Source: Methylocapsa acidiphila B2
GTDB lineage: Bacteria > Pseudomonadota > Alphaproteobacteria > Rhizobiales > Beijerinckiaceae
Reading direction: 5' to 3'
DNA length: 64,000 nucleotides
Assembly (NCBI RefSeq): GCF_000427445.1
Contig: NZ_KE386496.1
Coordinates: forward strand, 2,557,504 to 2,621,503
The notes under the pieces were generated by a model that was not told where the DNA came from, did no database searches, and saw only the letters and a program-made list of their open reading frames with translations. Positions 16,924-25,897 of this stretch are shown piece by piece (positions within the stretch are counted from its first letter, which is position 1; every line of letters begins with the position of its first letter). Both the position numbers and the translations under genes were made by a program.

Positions 16924-17982
16924 GTGTTGAGCACTGACGACCTTCGCATTTGCGAGATCAAGGAACTCGCGACCCCCGCCGAAATCATTCGCGAATGCCC
17001 TCGCACCGAGACCGCGACCAAGACCGTCATCAACGCGCGCGACGCTTTGCGCCGCATTCTCCGCGGCGAGGACGATCGCCTCGCCGTCGTGATCGGTCCC
17101 TGCTCCATCCACGATCCAGTCGCCGCGCGCGACTACGCCGCACGGCTCGCCGAGGCGCGCAAGCGGCTCGCGGGCGAGCTTGAGATCTTCATGCGGGTCT
17201 ATTTCGAGAAGCCGCGCACGACGGTCGGCTGGAAGGGACTGATCAACGATCCGCATCTCGACGGCAGCTTCGCGATCGACCAGGGCTTGCGCATCGCGCG
17301 CGGGCTACTCCTCGACGTCAATGATCTCGGCTTGCCGGCGGGCTGCGAGTTCCTCGACATGATCACGCCGCAATATATCGCCGATCTCGTGAGTTGGGGC
17401 GCGATCGGCGCCCGCACAACCGAGAGCCAGGTCCATCGCGAGCTCGCCTCCGGCCTCTCCTGCCCGATCGGCTTCAAGAACGGCACCGACGGCAATGTGC
17501 GGATCGCCGTCGACGCGGTGAAGGCGGCCTCCTGCCCGCATCATTTCCTCGCCGTGACCAAGACCGGCCAGAGCGCCATCGCCTCCACGGCCGGCAACGA
17601 GGACTGCCATATCATTCTGCGCGGCGGCAACGCGCCCAATTACGACGCCGCCAGCGTCGCCTCGGCCTGCGCCGAGGCGGTGAAGTCCGGGGTGACGCCG
17701 CTTCTGATGATCGACGCCAGCCATGCCAACAGCCGCAAGAAGCCGGAAAATCAGGGACAAGTGATCGAGGATGTCGCGGCGCAAATCGCCGCCGGCGAGC
17801 AAAGAATCATCGGGGTCATGATCGAAAGCCATTTGCGCGCCGGCCGCCAGGATCTCGTTCCTGGCCAGCCGCTGGTCTATGGCCAGAGCATCACCGACGG
17901 CTGCATCGACTGGGAAAGCTCCGTCGCGCTTTTGGAGCGTCTCGCCCAGGCTGTCGCCGCACGGCGCGCCTTGGGTCGATAG
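16924..17982 (+). CDS. aroG: 3-deoxy-7-phosphoheptulonate (DAHP) synthase, class I alpha
   Basis: Joins phosphoenolpyruvate and erythrose 4-phosphate, the first step of the shikimate pathway. Class I marks are VVIGPCSIHDPVAARDYA, MRVYFEKPRTTVGWKGL, GCEFLDMITPQYIADLVSWG, GARTTESQVHRELASG and LMIDASHANSRKK. The isozyme (Phe-, Tyr- or Trp-sensitive) cannot be told by eye; the symbol aroG is used in the general sense. The start is taken as GTG 16924, which gives VLSTDDLRICEIKEL and has GGAG eight bases before it. The in-frame ATG at 16888 abuts the attenuator T run and has no usable ribosome site. Expression is controlled by the upstream leader peptide. Confidence 0.95.
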   Translation: MLSTDDLRICEIKELATPAEIIRECPRTETATKTVINARDALRRILRGEDDRLAVVIGPCSIHDPVAARDYAARLAEARKRLAGELEIFMRVYFEKPRTTVGWKGLINDPHLDGSFAIDQGLRIARGLLLDVNDLGLPAGCEFLDMITPQYIADLVSWGAIGARTTESQVHRELASGLSCPIGFKNGTDGNVRIAVDAVKAASCPHHFLAVTKTGQSAIASTAGNEDCHIILRGGNAPNYDAASVASACAEAVKSGVTPLLMIDASHANSRKKPENQGQVIEDVAAQIAAGEQRIIGVMIESHLRAGRQDLVPGQPLVYGQSITDGCIDWESSVALLERLAQAVAARRALGR

Positions 17983-18001
17983 CGGACCGGAACGGCCGAG
18001 T

Positions 18002-18796
18002 TCAGATGGAGAGCTTGGCCCCGACCGCGGCCAGCGTGCTGGCGAGGACCGGCCGTAAAAACTTGTCGGGGATCCTGGCGGCGAGATAGGAGCCGATGGC
18101 GATTCCAGGGAGCGACCCGATCAAGAGCGAAACGAGCAGGACCCAATCCACCGAGCCCATGAGCCAATGGCCGGCTCCGGCGACGAATGTCAGCGGAACG
18201 GCATGCGCGATGTCGGAGCCGATCAAGCGGACGGTCGGCAATCTCGGATAGAGGGCCAAAAGGACCGTGATGCCGATGGCCCCAGCCCCGACCGAGGAGA
18301 TGGACACGAGCGCGCCGAGAAAGGCGCCAAGAAGATGGGTCAGAAGCCGAGTCTGGCGATCGGTCAGCCGATCCGTATGCGCGGCGATGTATCGGAGCAG
18401 CCAACCGCGAAACAGGATGACGACCGCGGTCAAGATCAAGGCGAAGCCCAGAACCGAGGTGATGACGCCATTGGCGACATGGCCGCCTGATTTTCCGAGC
18501 AGAGAAAGCGCGACGAGCGCCGCGATCGTCGCCGGAACGCTGCCGGCCGCGAGCCGCCCGGCGATGCGCCAGTCGACCGTGCCGTTCAGCGAATGAACGA
18601 GCGTGCCATTGCTCTTGGTGATGGCGGCGTAGAGGAGATCCGTGCCGACGGCGGTCGTCGGCGCGATGCCGAAGGCCAGAACCAGCAATGGCGTCATCAA
18701 GGAACCGCCGCCGACGCCGGTGAACCCGACGAGCCCGCCCACGAAGAACCCGGAAATCGAATAAAGCGGATGAAACGCATGCAGAAACTCGACCAA
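18002..18796 (-). CDS. TauE/SafE family sulfite/organosulfur exporter-like membrane protein
   Basis: A 264-residue integral membrane protein with about eight hydrophobic segments. The N-terminal half carries the family repeat FFVGGLVGFTGVGGGSLMTP and the second half its counterpart LLGAFLGALVSISSVGAGAIG. TauE/SafE proteins export sulfite, sulfoacetate or related anions, but substrates are rarely known. Its stop lies 20 bases from the convergent DAHP synthase end. No sulfur metabolism genes are adjacent, so the substrate is open. Confidence 0.88.
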   Translation of the reverse strand: MVEFLHAFHPLYSISGFFVGGLVGFTGVGGGSLMTPLLVLAFGIAPTTAVGTDLLYAAITKSNGTLVHSLNGTVDWRIAGRLAAGSVPATIAALVALSLLGKSGGHVANGVITSVLGFALILTAVVILFRGWLLRYIAAHTDRLTDRQTRLLTHLLGAFLGALVSISSVGAGAIGITVLLALYPRLPTVRLIGSDIAHAVPLTFVAGAGHWLMGSVDWVLLVSLLIGSLPGIAIGSYLAARIPDKFLRPVLASTLAAVGAKLSI

Positions 18797-18868
18797 GTGA
18801 CGCCCGCACTCCGGTTAATCTGAATGTCATCCTGCATACATTTCGCGCGCCAGCAAGGCGGGCCCAGC

Positions 18869-19789
18869 CTATCTCGCGATGAGAACCCTTTGGCAGTCTG
18901 TGGGCAATTGCGCCATGGTCAGCGGCGGCTTCGGTTTCCATGGCCCTGGCTTCGGATGCAGGATCTGATCGGAAAACCACCAAGCGAGCGAGGCGTCGCA
19001 GCCTTGGCCCGGAGGCGTCGGATCCTGATCCTTGCATGCGTCCTCGCCGGCCGGACAGGCGAGCCGGACATGGAAATGATAGTCATGTCCGTAATAGGGA
19101 CGCACCTTGCCGAGCCACGAGCGGTCGCCCGTCGCGTCTCGGCAGATCGCCTTCTTGATCGCGGCGTTGACGAAGATGCGCTGAACCTCCGGGTCCTGCG
19201 CCGCCGCCTTGATCACGGCGAGATGATCCGGCGTCCATTTCGTCGCGTCGACGTCGAGCCGGTCGGCGCGCACGACATTCACCGCCGACATTTCCTCGCG
19301 CTCAGCTCGCGACAGATCGCGATTTGGCATAGGCGTCAGCCAAATGTCGGCGTCCAGACCGATCTGGTGCGAGGCGTGACCGGTGAGCATCGGGCCGCCG
19401 CGCGGCTGTGACATGTCGCCGACGAGAATGCCGGGCCAATGGCTCACGCCCGGCACCTTGCGCGCGAAACGCTCGAGAAAGGCGATCAGCGCCGGATGAC
19501 CCCAATTCCGGTTGCGCGAAAGCCGCATTACCTCCCATGCCGGCCCGTTGACCGGAAGAGGCTGGCCGCCAGCGAGGCATCCACGCGAATAGAAGCCGAT
19601 CGTCCGTGCCGCCAGGGGCGCGGGCTCGGCCTGGCGGCCGAATAATTCCTTAGCGGGCGTCGCGGGATCCTCTGGATGCGCGAGCGGCGGCAAAGGCTTC
19701 GGCTCGAGCGTCCCCTTGTCCTGGGCCAAGGCCGCGCCGAACGCCCCCAAGCCGAACGCGACTGACGCCGCGAAAAAGCGCAATCGCAT
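18869..19789 (-). CDS. mepA: Penicillin-insensitive murein DD-endopeptidase
   Basis: A 306-residue exported zinc peptidase of the LAS type that cuts DD- and LD-crosslinks in peptidoglycan. It has a signal peptide (MRLRFFAASVAFGLGAFGAA, cut after ALA). The zinc ligands are visible in LTGHASHQIGLDADIWL and YYGHDYHFHVRLACP. C-terminal Cys pairs (CPAGEDAC and QGCDASLAWW) match MepA disulfides. The length is slightly above the E. coli enzyme because of the proline-rich linker after the signal. It is monocistronic. Confidence 0.95.
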   Translation of the reverse strand: MRLRFFAASVAFGLGAFGAALAQDKGTLEPKPLPPLAHPEDPATPAKELFGRQAEPAPLAARTIGFYSRGCLAGGQPLPVNGPAWEVMRLSRNRNWGHPALIAFLERFARKVPGVSHWPGILVGDMSQPRGGPMLTGHASHQIGLDADIWLTPMPNRDLSRAEREEMSAVNVVRADRLDVDATKWTPDHLAVIKAAAQDPEVQRIFVNAAIKKAICRDATGDRSWLGKVRPYYGHDYHFHVRLACPAGEDACKDQDPTPPGQGCDASLAWWFSDQILHPKPGPWKPKPPLTMAQLPTDCQRVLIAR

Positions 19790-20023
19790 CGTTTCCTCCC
19801 TCTCCGGTCGCGCCGCGCGATTGCTGCGCAGCCCAGAGGCTAATAGGAAAATGCCAAGAAGTTAACGCTTTCAAACCTAGGCCTCGGTCCGCCGCATTTC
19901 GTGTCGGCCTTGCTCGCGATGCATCTGGAATGGAAAATGCTCCGAAGCGCGGATCACGCCGCGTGCGGAGCAGAGCTCGGCGCGGCGATTCTTCGCCCGC
20001 CCAGATCCGAGAGAAACGATTCC

Positions 20024-20755
20024 ATGTCCGAGGTGATGCAGCGAAAGGAGCGAATCAATTCGGCGATCCGCGAGCGCGGTGCGGCCGCTTTCGCCGGGGC
20101 GTTGATGGGATGGCTGGAGGCGACCGCCTATTTGCGCGTGCTTCCGACGCTCGAGAAGCTCGCGCTTCCCCGCGGCGTCGTTCCGACCCTGTCCAATGTC
20201 GATCTGCGCGAGGAAAGCGTCCGTGAAGTCGCCGATGACGCGGTCATGGCCTTTTGCATCTCCGCCGGCCTGGGCGACAATCGCGAAGCCGTCATCGAGC
20301 TGCATGGCCTTTTGACCAAGCAGATGGGCCCAATCTATCCGGGCTCCTCAGCGATCGCGCACTGCATGCAGACCATCGATCCGATCGTCACGCTCGACGA
20401 CGCGGTCGGCCAAGCGCTCAAGGCCATGCTCGACGGCAAGGCGCTGGACGCAAAGGACATATGGAATTCCGGGCTGCGCCTGCTGCAGCGGCTCCGTTCG
20501 TCAAATTTCATGCAGGAGCTTGCGCCGCTTCTCGCCCAATGGATGCGGCGGAAATGGTCCTCCGTGATCCGTGAGCAGCGCTTCAATCTGACTCGGCCGC
20601 GCCTCAGCGTGCCGCCGATCGAAACAGCCCTCGCCGACCCCGCCGACGATCAGAGCTTCATCGCAGCGCTGCTGCTCGCCGGCGCAGACGCCGCCGACAT
20701 CGAGATCGAAGCCGATTACCGGCGCCAGCTCGAAGCGATCGCGCGACGCCCCTGA
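20024..20755 (+). CDS. Unknown protein, predicted all-alpha
   Basis: A 243-residue product starting MSEVMQRKERINSAIRERG (start chosen because upstream in-frame codons look non-coding; a GTG at 19901 is possible). No signal peptide or membrane helix is visible. The sequence is rich in Ala, Leu, Arg and Glu with a moderately hydrophobic pattern consistent with helices, and contains MGWLEATAYLRVLPTLEKLA and ELAPLLAQWMRRKWSSVIREQ. Codon use matches the neighbours, so it is probably a real gene. I do not recognise a family. Confidence 0.6.
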   Translation: MSEVMQRKERINSAIRERGAAAFAGALMGWLEATAYLRVLPTLEKLALPRGVVPTLSNVDLREESVREVADDAVMAFCISAGLGDNREAVIELHGLLTKQMGPIYPGSSAIAHCMQTIDPIVTLDDAVGQALKAMLDGKALDAKDIWNSGLRLLQRLRSSNFMQELAPLLAQWMRRKWSSVIREQRFNLTRPRLSVPPIETALADPADDQSFIAALLLAGADAADIEIEADYRRQLEAIARRP

Positions 20756-21081
20756 GCCGCTTTGGCCGCGACGCCAGCTCCGGCATGTCGACCAGCGCCC
20801 GCGGCCAATCTTGAAATGGACAAGATCCCCCAACAATAATCCAACGTTCATGGTGGAGAAATCGAAACGGCTGGTCGGCGCCGCGCGAATTTCGCCGCCC
20901 TCGTCTAGCCCGAGCCGCGAATCTCGGACTGCGCAGCCTATTGAGCGAGCGCAATGACGCGATCCGGAGCCTTGTCATCCTGTCATGGACATTCATTCGT
21001 CGGGGCCCTATCGCGGGAGCTGCGAACCGTCGGGAGTTCCGCTTGGCGCGAACCGGCTCAGCAAGGGAGCAATCTCAGGCA
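20756..21081. other. Gap without recognised features
   Basis: Between the unknown helical protein and the DUF423 gene. Several short open frames overlap but none has a ribosome site or recognisable product; no hairpin with a T run is seen. The right end should contain the DUF423 promoter. Confidence 0.45.
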
Positions 21082-21495
21082 ATGCGCATGTCGGCGTTCA
21101 TCGCAATCGGCTTGGCGGGATTGGCCGGCGGCGCCGGCGTCATCTTATCCGCCGTCGCGGCCCATGGGACGGCCGATGCGCCGCTCCTCACGACATCGGC
21201 CAACTTCCTCATGCTGCACGCCGCCGCAACCATCGCCGCCGCATCAGTCGCTCTTGCCGCCCCACAAAGCGGCCGGCCATTCCTGATCGCCGCAGCGCTC
21301 TTCTTGTTGGGCGGCCTATTGTTCAGCGGCGACCTCGCCACCCGCGCGCTCGCTGGAGCGCGGCTCTTTCCCATGGCCGCGCCGATCGGCGGCTCGAGCC
21401 TTATTCTTGGCTGGGCGGCGGTGGCGATCGCTGCAATCGTCGCGCTACGCGCGGAGCGAGCCAAAACTCTAGGACGAGTGGCGGAAGGCAAATAA
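21082..21495 (+). CDS. DUF423 family membrane protein
   Basis: A 137-residue protein with four hydrophobic segments. The N-terminal IGLAGLAGGAGVILSAVAAHG, the helix with NFLMLHAAATIAA, then LFLLGGLLFSGDLATRAL and APIGGSSLILGW match the DUF423/YwdK family of small membrane proteins of unknown function. ATG 21082 is preferred because GGGAG lies 12 bases upstream; an ATG at 21088 is the alternative. Confidence 0.85.
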   Translation: MRMSAFIAIGLAGLAGGAGVILSAVAAHGTADAPLLTTSANFLMLHAAATIAAASVALAAPQSGRPFLIAAALFLLGGLLFSGDLATRALAGARLFPMAAPIGGSSLILGWAAVAIAAIVALRAERAKTLGRVAEGK

Positions 21496-21572
21496 TCGAA
21501 TGATGGCCACGGCGCCGGTCCATTTCCTGGACATTATGAAATCTACAAGGCAAAGTCGTCGATATTGAAACA

Positions 21573-21974
21573 ATGGTTCGTCAAATGGCGCTCGTCCGCT
21601 CAGCGGCTAACAGCTCGAGACCTCGGATCTTGATCGTCGAGGACGAACCGTTCATCGCGCTCAGCTTGGCCGATGCGTTGTTCGATCTCGGCTTCAACAT
21701 CGCGGGCAGCTTCGCCGACGTCGCTTCAGCGCTCGAGTTCATTGGCCGGGAGCAGATCGACGGCGCCTTGCTCGACGTGAACCTCGGCTCGCATAGGATC
21801 GACCCAGTCGCCGATCTCCTCGCAAAAAGAGCCTGCCCGTTCATCTTCACCACAGGATATGGCCGATCGGGAATACCACCTGCCTACGCCGATCGCGCCG
21901 TGCTGCAGAAGCCGTTCGGCCTCAACGACCTCGCCGGCGTGCTGCAAGCCGAGTTCGGCGTCGTCGGCATCTAG
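21573..21974 (+). CDS. Single-domain response regulator (CheY-like receiver)
   Basis: A 133-residue protein with only a receiver domain. The acidic pocket is in RILIVEDEPFIALSLADAL, the phosphorylatable Asp in GALLDVNLGS, and the conserved Lys in AVLQKPFGLNDLA. There is no output domain. The GALLDVNLG sequence is typical of single-domain regulators in Hyphomicrobiales that act with HWE-type histidine kinases, but no kinase gene is adjacent, so its partner is unknown. Confidence 0.88.
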   Translation: MVRQMALVRSAANSSRPRILIVEDEPFIALSLADALFDLGFNIAGSFADVASALEFIGREQIDGALLDVNLGSHRIDPVADLLAKRACPFIFTTGYGRSGIPPAYADRAVLQKPFGLNDLAGVLQAEFGVVGI

Positions 21975-22244
21975 ATCCGACGCCAGTCAGATCAAAGTCG
22001 CCGCCGCCGGCCGCGCAACTTTCTAAGACAGCCTCGGGTTCGATCGCGCTACGATCTCGCCTTATCGAGCGCATGTGACTCTCGCGACCGCGCCGCCGCT
22101 CTTGACAAGATCCGACTGATCAAAGCTCTATCGCCATGTTGGCGACAAAGTCGAGGGTCAGACTAAGGGGGGTTCGACGGCGCTTAGCCGCTTCGAGCCA
22201 CAAGGCCGCCAACGCACGACGCCTACTAGGGCAATTTGAGAGCC

Positions 22245-24161
22245 ATGGTCGAAATGGCGCCACTCGCTCCCCTGTCTTCGCGGCCGTCGCGAAAGCGCGC
22301 GGCTCGCGCGATCGGAGCTATCGCCGTCATTTTTGTCCTCGTCGGCTTTGTCGCGGCCATGGTCCCCTGGGCTTTCTCGACCGAGGCCTTGCGCGGCGAG
22401 ATCATGTCGCAGATTCGGCAGATGACTGGCCTCGCGCCGATCTCTCAAGGACCCGCCGTCTTCGTCGTTCTGCCTCAGCCGCATATCAGCATCGAGGACG
22501 TCAGCCTCTCCGATCCATCCGGCGCGCTTCGAATCCAAGCCCGCGCGCTCAAGGGCTATTTTCGCGTGACGTCGCTTCTGCGCGGACAATTGGAGATCGG
22601 CTGGGCGAGCCTGACGCAGCCCGAACTGGCCATCGATCTCGATGGAACGCCGATGCCTTCCGATAGCGCCATCGGGCGCGCGGCGGCCGCGAAATCGGCG
22701 AGCCCACAAGCCGCGACGGCGGACCAAGCCCGGCTCGCCGCCGTCACGCTCATCGATGGCCGCGCCCGTCTCAAAAGCAGGTTCTCGGCCTCCGAGATCG
22801 TCATCGACGGCGTCAACGTCGCAATCGACTGGCGAAAGCTCGGAGGTCCCGCCCGCGTGACCGGGCAGGCCCGCTTTCAAGACGAAACCACAGGGATCGC
22901 GGCCCGGATCGAGAGTCCCGTCGACCTCTTGCGCGGCGGGCGATCGGCGGTTTCGCTCGGCGTCATGAGCAACTCGCTCAACCTTTCCGCCGACGGCGTT
23001 CTCGCGAGCGAGCCGGGCGCATCCTTCAGCGGACACATCGTCGCTTCGTCGCCGTCCTTGCGCAAGCTGCTGCAATGGGGCGGCTTCTTCATCCCCTTCC
23101 CTGATCTTCTCACGGATTTCGCCCTCGCCTGCGAGGCGAGGCTGGACGAGACGGGCGCCGCCTGCTCCGAGCTCAAGCTCCGCCTGGACGACAATGAATT
23201 CGAAGGCGCGCTTGCGCTTCAAGCGCGCGACAAAACGCCGGCCCTCTTGGGCACGTTGGCGACGAACCGCCTGTCCGCGCGGCCTTTTATCGTGGACCTC
23301 CCGCGCGCGGTCGGGCCCGACGGAGAGTGGAGCCGGGAGAGTTTTGATCTCGACGACCTCCGCCGGTTGGACCTAGACCTGCGCGTCTCCGCGGCTCGGA
23401 TCCTCTTGCCGAACGCGCAGATCGAGGATGCCGCCTTCGCTGTGCTGAATCGAGACGGTCGGCTGGAATTCAGCTTGGCCGAGGCGAAGGCCTATCAGGG
23501 CGTTCTCAAAGGTCGGGCGTCCCTCTCCGCCGGGCCGGACGGCGTCTCCCTCCGCGCGCGCGGCTCTCTCTCTGATCTCGACATGGCGGCTTTGCCGTTC
23601 AGCGCCTTCGCCGGCGGAAAAATAATCGGCGCGTTGACCGCCCACACCAGCATCGAAAGCTCAGGCTCCGACATGCGTGAGCTGATGCGCAATATCGACG
23701 GCGACGCGCAAATATCGGTTGAGAAGGGCGGGCTCGTCGGCATTGATCTCGGACAGGCTTTGCGGAGAATCGACAAGATGCCGCTCGCGCTCCCGAGCGA
23801 CATCCGTCGTGGGGGCACCGCCTTCGATCGCGCCGCCTTTGGATTGCGCATCGCCAAAGGCGTCGCGGAAATCGAGGCCGGCGCGTTGAACGGCCCCGGC
23901 GTCGATCTCCAGTTCGGCGGGGCGGCCGATATCGGCGGGCGGGCGCTCGAGCTTAGCGCCGTCGCCATGCCGTCGGACGCCGAGGGCGGCGCCTCACGGC
24001 AAGGTCCGCAGTTTCGCTTCCAAGTTGCGGGCTCGTGGGACGATTTGACTTTCCTGCCCGACGTGCGCGGCCTGATTAGCCACTCGGACGCCGCCGCGCC
24101 GCTGCTCGCGCCGCGCGCCGCCGCCAAGCCCGCGCGAAACGCCCCGCCGAGCGCGGATTAA
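22245..24161 (+). CDS. AsmA family protein (inner-membrane anchored, periplasmic)
   Basis: A 638-residue protein with one N-terminal membrane helix (RAIGAIAVIFVLVGFVAAMV) followed by AsmA-like sequence: FSTEALRGEIMSQIRQMTGL, FVVLPQPHISIEDVSLSD and, near the C-terminus, LMRNIDGDAQISVEKGGLVG with AFDRAAFGLRIAKGVAEIEAG, the C-terminal hallmark of the family. AsmA proteins are bridge-like lipid-transport proteins that influence outer-membrane composition. The ATG at 22245 is used; a TTG three codons earlier is in frame. Its end lies four bases from the convergent potI-type gene. Confidence 0.88.
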   Translation: MVEMAPLAPLSSRPSRKRAARAIGAIAVIFVLVGFVAAMVPWAFSTEALRGEIMSQIRQMTGLAPISQGPAVFVVLPQPHISIEDVSLSDPSGALRIQARALKGYFRVTSLLRGQLEIGWASLTQPELAIDLDGTPMPSDSAIGRAAAAKSASPQAATADQARLAAVTLIDGRARLKSRFSASEIVIDGVNVAIDWRKLGGPARVTGQARFQDETTGIAARIESPVDLLRGGRSAVSLGVMSNSLNLSADGVLASEPGASFSGHIVASSPSLRKLLQWGGFFIPFPDLLTDFALACEARLDETGAACSELKLRLDDNEFEGALALQARDKTPALLGTLATNRLSARPFIVDLPRAVGPDGEWSRESFDLDDLRRLDLDLRVSAARILLPNAQIEDAAFAVLNRDGRLEFSLAEAKAYQGVLKGRASLSAGPDGVSLRARGSLSDLDMAALPFSAFAGGKIIGALTAHTSIESSGSDMRELMRNIDGDAQISVEKGGLVGIDLGQALRRIDKMPLALPSDIRRGGTAFDRAAFGLRIAKGVAEIEAGALNGPGVDLQFGGAADIGGRALELSAVAMPSDAEGGASRQGPQFRFQVAGSWDDLTFLPDVRGLISHSDAAAPLLAPRAAAKPARNAPPSAD

Positions 24162-24164
24162 AAC

Positions 24165-24983
24165 TCAGTCCCGCGCGCCCCTGCCAGCGGACCCCTCCAG
24201 CTGGCCGCGAGGACTCCTGCCGATCAAGGCGGCAAGGAGCAGGCTCGTTCCGACGAAGCCGATCAACAACGTGGACATGGCGTTGATCTGCGGCGTCACG
24301 CCAAGCCGAACTTCGCTATAAATGCGCATGGGCAACGTGGTTGAGCCCGGCCCCGTGTTGAAGCTGGCGAGAATAAGATCATCAAGCGAGAGGGTCACGG
24401 CGAGGAGGAAGCCGGTGGCGACGGCCGGCGCGATAAGCGGCAAAGTGACCCGCATGAAGGCCGTCGCTGGCCCAGCGCCCAAATCCGAAGCCGCTTCTTC
24501 CAAAGATCGGTCGAACCCGGCGAGCCGCGCCCGGACGAGTATCGCCACGAAGCCCAGGCTCAAAGTCGCATGGGCGACGACCAGCGTGACGAAGCCGCGC
24601 TCGACCCCCGAGGCCACGAAGAAGAGCAACAAGGCGAGGCCCATGACGACCTCCGGCAGGACCAGCGGCGCATAGATCGCCCCGGCGAAAAGCCCGCGCG
24701 AGCGGAACCTGCCGAAACGATCGAGCGCCAGGGCCGCGAGCGTCCCGAGAATGGTCGCGATGGCGCCTGAAGCTATGGCCGCCTCGAGGCTCGTAGCGGC
24801 GCTCGCCATCAACTGCCTGTTGGCGAAAAGCGCACCGTACCAACGAGTCGACCAGCCGCCCCAGACCGTCACCAAGCGAGACCCGTTGAAGCTGTAGATC
24901 ACCACGAGCACGATCGGCCCATAGAGAAAGGCGAAGCCGGCGCAAAGGACCGCGAGCCGCGCCACCGTCCAGTCCCGCTTCAC
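24165..24983 (-). CDS. potI: ABC transporter permease, PotI type (spermidine/putrescine)
   Basis: Inner-membrane permease of 272 residues with six hydrophobic segments and the EAA loop EEAASDLGAGPATAFMRVTLP. The signatures YGPIVLVVIYSFNGSR, LPEVVMGLALLLFF, TLSLDDLILASFNTGPGS and YSEVRLGVTPQINA are close to E. coli PotI. It overlaps the upstream potH frame by four bases, so both are translated together. A binding protein (potF) is not encoded nearby, so the substrate (putrescine or another polyamine) is inferred from permease similarity. Confidence 0.88.
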   Translation of the reverse strand: MKRDWTVARLAVLCAGFAFLYGPIVLVVIYSFNGSRLVTVWGGWSTRWYGALFANRQLMASAATSLEAAIASGAIATILGTLAALALDRFGRFRSRGLFAGAIYAPLVLPEVVMGLALLLFFVASGVERGFVTLVVAHATLSLGFVAILVRARLAGFDRSLEEAASDLGAGPATAFMRVTLPLIAPAVATGFLLAVTLSLDDLILASFNTGPGSTTLPMRIYSEVRLGVTPQINAMSTLLIGFVGTSLLLAALIGRSPRGQLEGSAGRGARD

Positions 24984-25897
24984 CGCTGCTCCTCCCCGGC
25001 TTTTATCTGTAGCCGTTCATAAAGGACCAGCGGGCCGACCAACAAAGCAAGCAGAGCGACCGCTGCGGCGGAGGCCGCTGGCCAGTCACGATTGGCGAAG
25101 AAGTCGTTCCATAGAGTCGCGCCGATCATCAAAGTGTCGGACCCGCCGAGAAGATCTGGAATGACAAATTCGCCGACCGCCGGAATGAAGACCATGAGCG
25201 CGCCGGCGAGCACGCCCGGCAGCGACAGCGGAAAGGTGATTCTCCAAAAAACGCCTGTTGGCGAGGCGCCAAGATCGGCCGCCGCCTCCGCCAAAGCCCT
25301 GTCCTGATTCTCGATCGCCGCGTAGAGCGGCAACAGCATGAAGGGCAGATAGGAATAGACGATGCCGATGAGCACGGCCCAATTGGTCGCGAAGATGTGC
25401 AATGGCTCCGCGATGAGGCCAATCCCCATCAACGCATGATTGATGAGGCCTTCGTCCTTCAGGATCATGATCCAGGCGTAGACGCGCACCAAAGCGCTCG
25501 TCCAGAAGGGCGCGATCGCGAGCAACAGGAGCAGCGGCCGCCGGTTCGGTTCGGACCGAGCGATGGCGAGCGCGAGCGGATAGGCGACGAGCAAGGCGAT
25601 CATTGTCGCCGCCGCCGCGATCAGAACCGAATTGACGTAGGATTGGAGATAGAGGCTGTCGCCAACGAGCCCTGCATAGGCGTCGAGCGAGAGCGCGCCG
25701 AGCTTGTCTCGGATGTCCGCGAGGTCGAAGGAATTGAAGATGGGCGCGTAGGGGGGCTGACCGAGTTCCGAGCTCGACAGCGAGACCTTCAGTACGAGAG
25801 CGAAAGGCGCGAGGAAAAATAGGATCAGCCAGCCATAGGGCAAAGCGAGGACGAGACGGGCCGCCAGGCTCATGCGCGCGCGCGCCGCCTTGGTCAT
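24980..25897 (-). CDS. potH: ABC transporter permease, PotH type
   Basis: A 305-residue permease with six hydrophobic segments and the EAA loop LAEAAADLGASPTGVFWRITFP. Features shared with PotH are PYGWLILFFLAPFALVLKVS, RVYAWIMILKDEGLIN, YSYLPFMLLPLYAAIE and FIPAVGEFVIPDLLGG. Four-base overlaps join it to potG upstream and potI downstream, showing one operon in the order G-H-I. Confidence 0.9.
   Translation of the reverse strand: MTKAARARMSLAARLVLALPYGWLILFFLAPFALVLKVSLSSSELGQPPYAPIFNSFDLADIRDKLGALSLDAYAGLVGDSLYLQSYVNSVLIAAAATMIALLVAYPLALAIARSEPNRRPLLLLLAIAPFWTSALVRVYAWIMILKDEGLINHALMGIGLIAEPLHIFATNWAVLIGIVYSYLPFMLLPLYAAIENQDRALAEAAADLGASPTGVFWRITFPLSLPGVLAGALMVFIPAVGEFVIPDLLGGSDTLMIGATLWNDFFANRDWPAASAAAVALLALLVGPLVLYERLQIKAGEEQR

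Noticed and set aside
22010-22130. A GGTTCGAT-containing stretch considered as a tRNA T-arm
   Set aside because: No acceptor stem, anticodon arm or CCA-compatible end could be built around it.
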